Under the pieces are notes generated by a model. It was not told the DNA's origin, did not search any database, and saw only the letters and a list, made by a program, of their open reading frames with translations. From JACVRX01 sp035697245 (GTDB lineage Bacteria; Actinomycetota; Actinomycetes; Jiangellales; Jiangellaceae), in contig DASSDH010000098.1 of assembly GCA_035697245.1 (NCBI GenBank), forward strand, positions 1-62,229: 62,229 nucleotides of DNA, given 5' to 3'. Numbering within the stretch: position 1 is the first letter of the stretch; each line of letters opens with the position of its first letter. The translations under genes and the position numbers were made by a program. Below are positions 53,670 through 61,563 of the stretch, piece after piece.

Positions 53670-54599
53670 TCATCGAGAAATCGGAGGCGGGACCGTACCG
53701 AGCCAGTCGAGGACCTCGTCGGTGACGCGGCCGGGCACCTCCTCGTGCGGGAAGTGGCCGACCCCGTCGAAGCGGACGAAGCGGTGCGGGCCGGTCACGT
53801 GCCGGTGAGAGTGAGCAGCGGCGCGTGCGACGACGGTCCGGTCAGCTCCTCCGTGTACTTGCATGACCGGCACGGCGATGGGCTCCGCCATCCGGATGGC
53901 GAACCGTCGGCCGTCGGCGCGGGCCATCGAACGCACGGCCCAACGGTGGTATTCCAGTGCGCAATGCGGCGCCGGCCACAGCCGCATGGCGGCGCGGTAG
54001 CGAGCAGCGGCCTCACCATCGGGGAAGTCGGACTCCGGTCCGACCCACCGCCGTAGCAGCGTCTCGACGTAGGCGGCGTCGTTGGCGACCAGACGGCGCT
54101 CCGGTAAGGCGGGCGTCTGGACACCGAGCAGGTGCCCGGCCTGACGCCTCCCGCTGAGTAGGTGGTGACGGAGTTCCAAGGGGTGCGGCATCGAGAGAAC
54201 GGCCAGGGCCGAGACGTGGGCTGGCCGCAGGGTTGCCGTCGCCCAGGCAACGTAACCACCCCAGCCGTGGCCGATGAGTACGGCCTTTTGCTCACCCAGC
54301 GACCGCACAACTCCGGACACGTCCGCGGTCAGCGTGGCCGGATCGTAGCCCCGCGGTGTCTTGTCGCTGCCGCCGTAGCCGCGTAGGTCCATCGCGACGG
54401 TCCGCCAGCCGGCAGCCGCCAACTCCGGCAGCTGGTAGCGCCAGGCCCACCAGAACTCCGGAAAGCCGTGCAGAAGCACGACCAACGGGCCGTCTCCCAT
54501 CGACGCGACGTGAAAGCGCGCACCGTTCGCGGCAATGTAACGGTGCTCCCAGGGACCGGGAACGTCGACAGTGTCGCGAAGAGAACCGTTGCCGTTCAC
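53670..54599 (-). CDS. ephE: Epoxide hydrolase-like alpha/beta hydrolase (EphE type)
   Basis: 309 aa from the GTG at 54599, which overlaps the stop of the holin-like gene. The oxyanion motif is LLHGFPEFWWAWRYQLPEL; the nucleophile site is GHGWGGYVAW, with Gly-Trp where classic epoxide hydrolases have Asp-Trp (GHDWG), so epoxide-hydrolase chemistry is unlikely. The His lies in GVGHFPHEE. Synteny with Rv3670 supports the name but not the activity. Confidence 0.85.
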   Translation of the reverse strand: MNGNGSLRDTVDVPGPWEHRYIAANGARFHVASMGDGPLVVLLHGFPEFWWAWRYQLPELAAAGWRTVAMDLRGYGGSDKTPRGYDPATLTADVSGVVRSLGEQKAVLIGHGWGGYVAWATATLRPAHVSALAVLSMPHPLELRHHLLSGRRQAGHLLGVQTPALPERRLVANDAAYVETLLRRWVGPESDFPDGEAAARYRAAMRLWPAPHCALEYHRWAVRSMARADGRRFAIRMAEPIAVPVMQVHGGADRTVVARAAAHSHRHVTGPHRFVRFDGVGHFPHEEVPGRVTDEVLDWLGTVPPPISR

Positions 54600-55009
54600 G
54601 TCTCGGTGTCGTGGCGAAGTGCCTGCCCGACGCGGGCGGCGGCTCGCTTGGCCCGCTCGGGGCCTTGGATCTGCTCGAACCGGCGGCGGCCGAGCAGGAC
54701 CAGGATCGCGGCCACGATCAAGTAGAAGACCGCCACGATCAGAAACGCCCAGCCTGGGTGCAGGCCGAGCGCCACCAGGCCGTAACCCAACGCGATGGAG
54801 ATCAAGACGACCGCGAGCAGGGCGAGGAACGCTGCGGCTCCCAGCATGCCGGCGCCGGCGCCGGCACGTCCGGCGCTTTCGCGCAGCTCCGCCTTGGCGA
54901 GCTCTAGCTCTCCGCGAACCAGCCTCGTGATGTCCTGCTGGATCCCGGCGACCAGCGTGCCGATGGAGGCGTCGGAGTCGGCGCCGGGGCCGGTCGGCAG
55001 GGCTGCCAT
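54596..55009 (-). CDS. Phage holin superfamily III (Act_trans/DUF1469) membrane protein
   Basis: 137 aa: an N-terminal amphipathic helix (LVAGIQQDITRLVRGELELA), then two membrane helices separated by a short loop (AAFLALLAVVLISIALGYGL, GWAFLIVAVFYLIVAAILVL) and a basic tail. This is the Rv3669-like family. It is not a phage gene despite the family name. It is coupled to the ephE-like gene by GTGA. Confidence 0.88.
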   Translation of the reverse strand: MAALPTGPGADSDASIGTLVAGIQQDITRLVRGELELAKAELRESAGRAGAGAGMLGAAAFLALLAVVLISIALGYGLVALGLHPGWAFLIVAVFYLIVAAILVLLGRRRFEQIQGPERAKRAAARVGQALRHDTET

Positions 55010-55096
55010 GCACGAACTCCTGTCGTCGTAGAGGTGCTCCCCGGGTGGGACTCTAGTGCCTTCCGACCGAGAAGAACGGGTCCGTCGGCACGAGGG

Positions 55097-56383
55097 TCAA
55101 CGGTCGCTTTCGGGCGGTTCGCTCGCGTACGCGTCGGGAACGCCGTCGATACTGTCGTCTTCCTGGATCCGACGGTATATCGCGTTGCGCCGGGCGAGGA
55201 TCACCGACGCGACGAGCGCGGACAGCACCGAGCCGGTCAACACGGCGGACTTCGCCAATGCGAGCGTCCCCGGGTCCGAGTCGAACGCCAGCTCCGAGAT
55301 CAACAACGACACGGTGAAGCCGATGCCGGCCAGCACGGCGACCCCGACGACATCGGCCCACGACAGGTCTTGGGAGAGTTCGGCGTGGGTGAATCGGGCC
55401 GTCAGGTATGCGCCACCCGCGATACCGACACCTTTCCCGACCAGCAGACCCAGCACGATGCCCAGCGCCACCGGCTCAGTCAGCATCGACCGCATGGTGT
55501 CGGCCGAGACCACGACGCCGGCCGCGAACAGGGCGAACAGCGGAACGCAGACGGCCGCCGAGAACGGGCGCAGGCGATGCTCGAGCCGTTCGGCGGGCGA
55601 CTCGTGCTCACCGGCGTCCCGCCGGACCCGGGTGGCCAGCCCGAAGGCAACGCCGATCACAGTCGCATGCACGCCGCTTTCATGGGTCAGCACCCAGGCC
55701 GCCAGGAAGATCGGCAGGTAGATCCACCAACCCCGAACGCGAAGCCGTTGCAGTACGGCATACAGGCCGAGCAGCCCGGCCGCACCGATCAGCGGGATGA
55801 TCGAAAGGTCTGGTGTGAAAAAGACCGCGATTATCGTGATCGCGAGCAGGTCGTCGACGACGGCCAGAGTCAACAGGAACGCTCGCAGCGACGTCGGCAG
55901 CCGCGAACCGATCACCGCGAGAACGGCGAGAGCGAACGCGATGTCGGTCGCCGTCGGCACCGCCCAGCCGGCGAGGTCCCCGTCCATGCCGACGTTGACC
56001 ATCAGGTAGACCGCAGCAGGAACCGCCATCCCGCAGCCGGCGGCCACGACCGGCAGGATCGCCGCGGCTGGGTCGGACAACTCGCCGACCACGATCTCGC
56101 GCTTCAGTTCGAGCCCGGCCACCAGAAAGAACACGGCGAGGAGCGCGTCAGCAGTCCAGGCAGCGACGCTGAGATCCAGGTGCAGGGAAGCAGGCCCGAT
56201 AACGGTCTCGCCGACCGTTAGGTAAGACTCGGTCCCGAGATTGGCCCAGAGCAACGCCGCAGCCGTTGCGACGAGCAGCACGAAGCCGCCAGTTGTCTCG
56301 TCGCGCAGGACGGAGAGGATCTCGGTGCGCTCAGCGAGTGGCAGCCGGGCGAGAAAGGCGCGGCGAACCCGTTCGATCGGCAT
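55097..56383 (-). CDS. nhaA: Na+/H+ antiporter NhaA
   Basis: 428 aa from the ATG at 56383 with GAGGTGG upstream; the frame is open to 56452. NhaA hallmarks: VPTATDIAFALAVLAVIG and LAVVDDLLAITIIAVFF with the Asp pair of the ion site. About 12 helices. It exports Na+ or Li+ in exchange for protons. The upstream gap to the glycosyltransferase gene holds one copy of the 65-bp repeat. Confidence 0.94.
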   Translation of the reverse strand: MPIERVRRAFLARLPLAERTEILSVLRDETTGGFVLLVATAAALLWANLGTESYLTVGETVIGPASLHLDLSVAAWTADALLAVFFLVAGLELKREIVVGELSDPAAAILPVVAAGCGMAVPAAVYLMVNVGMDGDLAGWAVPTATDIAFALAVLAVIGSRLPTSLRAFLLTLAVVDDLLAITIIAVFFTPDLSIIPLIGAAGLLGLYAVLQRLRVRGWWIYLPIFLAAWVLTHESGVHATVIGVAFGLATRVRRDAGEHESPAERLEHRLRPFSAAVCVPLFALFAAGVVVSADTMRSMLTEPVALGIVLGLLVGKGVGIAGGAYLTARFTHAELSQDLSWADVVGVAVLAGIGFTVSLLISELAFDSDPGTLALAKSAVLTGSVLSALVASVILARRNAIYRRIQEDDSIDGVPDAYASEPPESDR

Positions 56384-56412
56384 CGCGCCACCTCGCCTCG
56401 GGTCAACTGAAC

Positions 56413-56477
56413 GCGTAGTACCGAAGGTAGAGGCAAGGCCACGTTGGTGCACGACCTTTCGGTGTGCGTGACCTGCG
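56413..56477 (+). repeat. Copy A of a 65-bp bipartite direct repeat
   Basis: A 34-bp block (56413-56446) starting GCGTAGTACCGAAGGTAGAG matches 61399-61432 with one difference. A non-conserved spacer of exactly 20 bp follows, then an identical 11-bp block CGTGACCTGCG (56467-56477). The repeat lies between nhaA and the divergent glycosyltransferase gene, at the left edge of the accessory segment. The single difference would be silent in a frame reading RSTEGRGKATL. Confidence 0.85.
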
Positions 56478-56532
56478 GTTACACGGCGAGCGAGTCAACC
56501 GCCTCGAGGAGTTCGGCGAGGTCGTAGCGAGC

Positions 56533-58383
56533 ATGAGAAGAACGCGAGTGGGGCTCATCTGCGGCTACTTCGACCCCAACCGGGACGGGGTAGCCGACTA
56601 CACGCGCCGGCTGGCCACGCACCTCAGCCACACCGGCCAGGATCCGTTGATCGTCACGACATTCGAGTTGGCCCGGGCCGCCGGAGAGGGTGCGGTCGGG
56701 GTCACCGAACAATGGGACATCCGCGGTGCCGCTGCGGCGGCCCGGGCCATACGCCGCCTCGATCTCGACGTCGTGCATGTGCAATTCGCGCCATCGGTCT
56801 TCGGGTTCTCCCGTGCGGTCGGGCTGCTCCCAATACTTCTGTCGAAGCGCATCTCGCTCATCGTCACGTTGCACGAGTACGGCGTCTGGTCAGCGCATGG
56901 CGTCGGCGGCAGGGTTCGCTCCGCGCTGTGGTCGGCGGCAGAACGCCGCGGGCACGCCGACCGAGAGACGTTGCTGTTGGCTCGCCGGGCCGACTGCGTG
57001 CTGGTCTCGTCGCCAGAGCAGCTGGCCGAGCTGCGGGCTCGCATCCGCCACCGTGCGCCGGCCGCGATCGAGGTACCGATCGGCCTCAACGTGGACATGA
57101 CGACCTGCGGTCGGAGTCGAGCCCGGGCCGACGTGCGCCGCCAACTCGGTGCGGCACCAGATTCATCACTCGTCGTGTTCTTTGGTTTTCTCCATCCGGA
57201 GAAAGCCCTCGACAGGCTCATCGCCGCGGTCGCCGCGCTGCGGGCGCAGGATCTCGGAATCCACTTGCTGCTGATCGGTGGTGCGGAAAGCCACTCCGTG
57301 CCCAGCGGCGCTGCGCTCGAACTGCGCCAGCAACTGCAACAGGTCGCCGCTGCACACGGCGTGCGGGATCAGGTCCACTTCACCGGCTACCTGCCTGACG
57401 CCGACGTCTCCCGATTGCTGCTGGCGGCCGACGTTGCGGCGTTCCCCCTCGACGGCGGTGTTACCCGCAAGTCCAGCTCCCTGCTCGCCGCGCTCGCGGC
57501 CGGCCTGCCGGCCGTCGCCACGGCTCCCAAGGGCACGGTCTCCGGGCTGACCGAAGTCGATGGTGTGCTCTGGGTTCCACCTCGCGATACGACGGCTCTA
57601 TCCGATGCCCTCGCCCGCGTGCTCAGCGATCGAGCTCTTGGTCACCGGCTGACCGTGGCGGGTCGAGCCCGGGCGGCGACCCACAGCTGGGAATCCATCG
57701 TCGCCGTGCATGCTCAGGTCTATGCCCGGACACTTGCCTCCCACCGTGCCGGTGAGTCATGGACAGCACGGGCGGAACCGAGCAAGGTGGTCCCCTCAAC
57801 AGCGGGTAAAGGGGAAACCGTGATGTCACTGTGTGAGCGACTGGCGCAGGGCGCCGAGAGGTTAGCGGTCGCACTCCGAGGCGGGACGTCGGCGTCGGGA
57901 CGGCCGACCGGGGCCCGTGAAACCGAGGACCCGGTCCTGTTTCGGCCGCTCGTGTACGGAGATCCGGCTCGACTGCACGTTGCCCCGACCGCCGTAGTCA
58001 ACAATGCGCTGTTCAATCTCTCGTCGGGCGAGATAACCGTCGGTGACTACGCCTTCTTTGGTCACAATGTCTCGGTCCTCACAGGCACGCACGATTGGAC
58101 TACGTTCGGCGCCGAGCGCCAGGTCGCTGTACCGAAGTCGGGGCGCGATGTCGTCATCGAGGAGGGTGTCTGGGTGTCCAGCAATGCGATCGTCGTCGCG
58201 CCCTGCCGCATCGGAGCACACGCGGTCGTCGGCGTGGGCTCACTAGTGCTGCGCGACGTCGAGCCCTACACAGTGGTCGCCGGCAATCCTGCTCGGGTGC
58301 TACGGACAATCCCCAGACCCGGTGAGCCCGAGGGGAAGGTGGACCCGGACGCCGGTGCGGCAGGTGCGGTGACGGCCGGATGA
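56533..58383 (+). CDS. Glycosyltransferase (GT4) fused to a hexapeptide-repeat acyltransferase
   Basis: 616 aa from the ATG at 56533; the frame extends to 56464 but that part overlaps the repeat. Residues ~1-400 form a GT4 glycosyltransferase (GYFDPNRDGVADYTRRLATH, VVFFGFLHPEKALDRLI and the retaining-type VTRKSSSLLAALAAGLP). A linker of about 50 residues precedes a left-handed beta helix acyltransferase (~455-600): GDYAFFGHNVSVLTGTHDW, EEGVWVSSNAIVVAP, GAHAVVGVGSLVLRDVE, AGNPARVLR. It would add a sugar and acylate a glycan or glycolipid in the cytoplasm. The methyltransferase gene is coupled (ATGA). Confidence 0.88.
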   Translation: MRRTRVGLICGYFDPNRDGVADYTRRLATHLSHTGQDPLIVTTFELARAAGEGAVGVTEQWDIRGAAAAARAIRRLDLDVVHVQFAPSVFGFSRAVGLLPILLSKRISLIVTLHEYGVWSAHGVGGRVRSALWSAAERRGHADRETLLLARRADCVLVSSPEQLAELRARIRHRAPAAIEVPIGLNVDMTTCGRSRARADVRRQLGAAPDSSLVVFFGFLHPEKALDRLIAAVAALRAQDLGIHLLLIGGAESHSVPSGAALELRQQLQQVAAAHGVRDQVHFTGYLPDADVSRLLLAADVAAFPLDGGVTRKSSSLLAALAAGLPAVATAPKGTVSGLTEVDGVLWVPPRDTTALSDALARVLSDRALGHRLTVAGRARAATHSWESIVAVHAQVYARTLASHRAGESWTARAEPSKVVPSTAGKGETVMSLCERLAQGAERLAVALRGGTSASGRPTGARETEDPVLFRPLVYGDPARLHVAPTAVVNNALFNLSSGEITVGDYAFFGHNVSVLTGTHDWTTFGAERQVAVPKSGRDVVIEEGVWVSSNAIVVAPCRIGAHAVVGVGSLVLRDVEPYTVVAGNPARVLRTIPRPGEPEGKVDPDAGAAGAVTAG

Positions 58384-59249
58384 CCTCGTCGGTGGCTGGC
58401 TCGCGAGGACCGTCGAATGCCGATCGCGTGGAGGGTCTCGAGGCGCAGGTCCGGGACCTCGTCCGTGAGCTGGCCGAGGTCTCGCAACGGGCGGTGGGGC
58501 TCGAGTCGGACATTCGCGAGCTGCGCGCCAAGGTCGACGGCAGCGGGCCACGCTTCGCCGCCCTCTACCCCGACTTCATCGACCGCTTCCGTGGGTCGAC
58601 GGCCGATGTCACCGCGAAGCTCATCGGGTACCTGCCTGACGTACGGCGGGTCGTCGAACCGGCAGGGGGATCCGTCGCGGCGGGCACCGGCGTCGTGGAT
58701 GTCGGCTCTGGCCGCGGTGAGTGGCTGGCGCTGCTGCGGGAGTTCGGTGTGCCTGCATCGGGGGTCGACGCCAACCTTGAATTCGTCGACGCTGCTCGGG
58801 CGCGTGGTCTCGACGTGGTTCGCGGCGACGCTGCTGCGCACTTGCTTGGCCGGCCAGCGAACTCAGTCGACATGGTCACCGCGTTCCACCTCATCGAGCA
58901 CCTCGACGTGGAAACGCTTCTCGCGTTTCTGGCCGCGGCCCGGCACGCCCTGCGCCCCGGCGGTTGCGTCTTGCTCGAGACGCCGAACCCGAGCAACCTC
59001 CGGATGGCCGCGTGCGACTTCTACAACGACCCGACACACCGCTCCCCGCTGCCGCCCGCTCTCACCGAATACCTGGTCTCGGCTTCCGGCTTCGACGAGG
59101 TCGAAGTGCGCCCGCTGAACCCCACCCGGTCTGCCTTCCAACCGGCGGACTCCGGCCCCTGCCAGCAGGTCGAGCAGCTGGTGGCGCACACCCTGTATGG
59201 GCCCCAGGACTACGCCGTATTCGGTTCTAAACCACAGCTGGTGGATTGA
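58380..59249 (+). CDS. SAM-dependent methyltransferase with N-terminal coiled coil
   Basis: 289 aa. Residues ~15-60 are a heptad-rich coiled coil (VEGLEAQVRDLVRELAEVSQ). The class I core has VVDVGSGRGEWLALLREFG (motif I), SVDMVTAFHLIEHLD and LRPGGCVLLETPNPSN. It resembles WbdD-like methyltransferases that cap polysaccharide chains. It starts inside the stop of the glycosyltransferase fusion, so a shared glycan pathway is likely. After its stop the frame continues into a sortase remnant. Confidence 0.87.
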   Translation: MTSSVAGSRGPSNADRVEGLEAQVRDLVRELAEVSQRAVGLESDIRELRAKVDGSGPRFAALYPDFIDRFRGSTADVTAKLIGYLPDVRRVVEPAGGSVAAGTGVVDVGSGRGEWLALLREFGVPASGVDANLEFVDAARARGLDVVRGDAAAHLLGRPANSVDMVTAFHLIEHLDVETLLAFLAAARHALRPGGCVLLETPNPSNLRMAACDFYNDPTHRSPLPPALTEYLVSASGFDEVEVRPLNPTRSAFQPADSGPCQQVEQLVAHTLYGPQDYAVFGSKPQLVD

Positions 59250-59430
59250 GCCTGGTTCGCCGGCAGCAGCCGGCCGGGCGAGATGGGTCCGGCGGTCATG
59301 GTCGGCCATGTGGACCTCCGCGGACGGACCCGCGGTGTTTCCCGACTGTCGGAACTCCAGGCCGGTGATCTCATCACTGTGGAGAACGGGGCCCGCGTTG
59401 CCGTTTCCGACCGGATCAGGGAGGCGCGTA
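59250..59430 (+). pseudogene. Sortase gene remnant (class E/F-like), 5' and 3' truncated
   Basis: Directly after the methyltransferase TGA, in the same frame, the sequence reads AWFAGSSRPGEMGPAVMVGHV then DLRGRTRGVSRLSELQAGDL and ITVENGARVAV. This matches the middle of actinobacterial sortases (GPAVxxGHVD with the catalytic His, and LxxLxxGD). The N-terminal signal region and the catalytic Cys and Arg are absent; homology fades before 59430, where the convergent TetR gene ends. It is a gene fragment left by recombination. Confidence 0.6.
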
Positions 59431-60099
59431 GCGCAGGTCGACCGGGTTCTCAGTCACCTTCAGACCCGCGAGCAGCGCCCGGACGCCATTGACGAGTACT
59501 TGCTCGCCGGATCCCGGCGAGCTGACAGCCCACCCGGGTAAGGCGCTGTTCTGGACATGGGTGAGCTCGATGCTGGTCATGCCGTGGATGGCCGTCCACA
59601 ACAGATAGGACGTGTGGGCTGGGTCCTGCCCTGGCAGCAGGCCATGCTGCTGCGCGTGCCGTACCTCCTCGGTGAGGAGTCTGAGTGCCGCGGCTAGCGC
59701 CTCAGTTCGCAGTTGTGGGGCCGGGTCGAAGTCGGGCAGTGGTCGCTCGAACATGAGGGCGTAGAGGGCAGGCCGGTCGAGGGCAAACCGCCGGTACGCG
59801 GTGGCGATCGCGACGATGCGTTCGTCGGGGTCCTGGGCGGCCGGGCCGACCATCTCGCTGGTCGCAACGCTGAGGGCGTCTCGCAGCGCTTCAAAGCCCC
59901 TGCGGTAAATGGCCTCCACCATCCCGGTCCGGCCGCCGAACTTGGTGTAGATGCACATGGTGGATGAGCCGGCGAGCTTGGCCACCCGCCGCACGGTCAG
60001 CTCGGCGGTGCTGTCGTCGCTGAGCGCGAGTAGCCCGGCCGCAACGATCCGTTCGCGGATGTCCGGATTCGGTAACGAATCGCTCGCCGCACTTGCCAT
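59416..60099 (-). CDS. TetR family transcriptional regulator
   Basis: 227 aa from the ATG at 60099 (a TTG two codons upstream is possible). The DNA-binding part reads IRERIVAAGLLALSDDSTAE and then VRRVAKLAGSSTMCIYTKFGGRTG, a TetR helix-turn-helix. The C-terminal ligand domain resembles TetR_C_33-type domains (ALYALMFERPLPDF). It is divergent from the molybdopterin oxidoreductase gene over a 65-bp gap with a strong palindrome, so local control is likely. Confidence 0.9.
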   Translation of the reverse strand: MASAASDSLPNPDIRERIVAAGLLALSDDSTAELTVRRVAKLAGSSTMCIYTKFGGRTGMVEAIYRRGFEALRDALSVATSEMVGPAAQDPDERIVAIATAYRRFALDRPALYALMFERPLPDFDPAPQLRTEALAAALRLLTEEVRHAQQHGLLPGQDPAHTSYLLWTAIHGMTSIELTHVQNSALPGWAVSSPGSGEQVLVNGVRALLAGLKVTENPVDLRYAPP

Positions 60100-60132
60100 G
60101 GTCAATAACGTAGCTTATAACAGTTGAAATAA

Positions 60133-60150
60133 CACACGTTCTCACGTGTG
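60133..60150. promoter_or_regulatory. Candidate TetR operator
   Basis: CACACGT-TCTC-ACGTGTG is a perfect inverted repeat, 33 bp upstream of the TetR ATG and directly before the GGAGG (60152-60156) of the oxidoreductase gene. As RNA it could also sequester that ribosome binding site region. A second AT-rich dyad, TTATAACAGTTGAAATAA, lies at about 60115-60132. Confidence 0.65.
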
Positions 60151-60164
60151 CGGAGGTCAGCCCG

Positions 60165-61223
60165 ATGTCGCAGAGCCGAGCTAGGACGACTCCCGGCGCC
60201 GCGATCACTCGAGCACCTTCGCCCCGGATCACCAACCTGACCCTGCTGTTAGCCCTCCTCATCACGTTCGCCACCGGTATCGGCGCCGTTGCCAACGGTT
60301 CGGTATCCGGACGATGGGTCGTCATCGGGCACGGGGTGGCAGCGATGATGGTCGTCCTGCTCATCCCATGGAAGAGCGCGGTGATCCGCCGCGGCCTCCG
60401 TCGGGCTCGAAGCAGCCGTTGGGCGTCCCTGCTTCTTGCACTACTCGCGGTCACCACCATCCTCGCCGGCCTCGGCTACACCACCGGACTCGTACGCTCA
60501 ATCGGCGGAGTCCGTGGCATGTGGATCCATGTCGCCGCCGCTCTGGCGCTCGTCCCGTTGGCGGGCTGGCACGTGCTCGCCCGACACACCCGCCCGCGCA
60601 AGGCCGACCTGTCACGCCGCGTCCTGCTTCGCACCGGCATGCTCACAACCGCAGCGGCTGGTGTCTACGTCGCCACCGCCTCGGCTGTTCGGCTCACTGG
60701 GCTGCCGGGTCTGGATCGTCGCTTCACCGGCTCCTACGAGGCCGGCTCGTTCGACCCTGCATCGATGCCGAGGTACATCTGGCTCAATGACTCGATTCCT
60801 ACGGTCGATGCGGACCGCTGGCGGCTCACCGTCATCGATGGCGATGGCCAGTACCAGCTGACTATGGCTGACCTGTCTGCCTATCACTCCCAGCTGCGCG
60901 CCCTCTTGGACTGCACCTCAGGCTGGTATGCCGAGCAGGATTGGACCGGCGCTCCCGTCTCGGCCCTCCTCCGCGATTTCGGTGATGCCCGAAGCCTTTT
61001 CGTGCACTCTGTCACTGGCTACTGGATTCGCTTCCCAGTTGACGAGGTCGATCGCCTACTCCTTGCCACGGCGGTCGGTGGAAAACCGTTGATTCCGGGA
61101 CACGGCTTTCCAGTACGCCTCGTTGCCCCAGGGAGAAGAGGGTTCTGGTGGGTGAAATGGGTCGACCGGATCGAGCTGCAGTCAACGCCGCCGTGGTGGC
61201 AGCCGCCATTCCCACTCGCCTGA
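60165..61223 (+). CDS. Molybdopterin-dependent oxidoreductase (SUOX fold) with membrane bundle
   Basis: 352 aa with a strong GGAGG start. Four membrane helices (about 24-43, 52-68, 88-108, 119-138) contain His56, His122, His136 and His141, resembling a cytochrome-b561-like bundle. Then comes a Tat-like motif SRRVLLR (150-156) before a fifth hydrophobic stretch. The C-terminal half is a SUOX-type domain: PRYIWLNDSIPTVDADRWRL, the Mo-ligand candidate Cys250 in LLDCTSGWYAEQDW, and GHGFPVRLVAPGRRGFWWVK. The likely role is an extracytoplasmic redox enzyme coupled to the membrane. The substrate is unknown. Confidence 0.85.
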   Translation: MSQSRARTTPGAAITRAPSPRITNLTLLLALLITFATGIGAVANGSVSGRWVVIGHGVAAMMVVLLIPWKSAVIRRGLRRARSSRWASLLLALLAVTTILAGLGYTTGLVRSIGGVRGMWIHVAAALALVPLAGWHVLARHTRPRKADLSRRVLLRTGMLTTAAAGVYVATASAVRLTGLPGLDRRFTGSYEAGSFDPASMPRYIWLNDSIPTVDADRWRLTVIDGDGQYQLTMADLSAYHSQLRALLDCTSGWYAEQDWTGAPVSALLRDFGDARSLFVHSVTGYWIRFPVDEVDRLLLATAVGGKPLIPGHGFPVRLVAPGRRGFWWVKWVDRIELQSTPPWWQPPFPLA

Positions 61224-61398
61224 CGGCAGCCTCCAGGAGGCCATCAGAAGACGCAATAGATGATTGATATTGTGCGTTTGATTGAGCGGTGCAAGAGAAC
61301 ATTCACAACGCTAGACCGGATGGGTTCGTGGGCCGAGCAGCGATCTCCGCAGGAGTTACGCTGGTTTCCTTTCGTAATACCCGGGAGCTACTTAAGAT

Positions 61399-61463
61399 GC
61401 GTAGTACCGAAGGTAGAGGTAAGGCCACGTTGTCGGATTACTTAGCGCTGAGCGTGACCTGCG
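61399..61463 (+). repeat. Copy B of the 65-bp bipartite direct repeat
   Basis: The 34-bp block is at 61399-61432, followed by a 20-bp spacer unrelated to that of copy A and the identical 11-bp CGTGACCTGCG at 61453-61463. Same orientation as copy A, about 4.99 kb away. It lies in the 675-bp gap 61224-61898, which otherwise holds only short open frames. Confidence 0.85.
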
Positions 61464-61563
61464 TAACGCGGCGGACCGGCACGCGTTGTACGCCGGTTGT
61501 TCGTAACCTTCGGCGGCCCTGCCAACCGTGTGAGCGGCGGACGGGGCCTACGCACCCGACCCC

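Noticed and set aside
54596..55009. Prophage remnant because of the holin family name
   Set aside because: The gene is part of a conserved chromosomal block with ephE-like and marP genes; no other phage genes are present.
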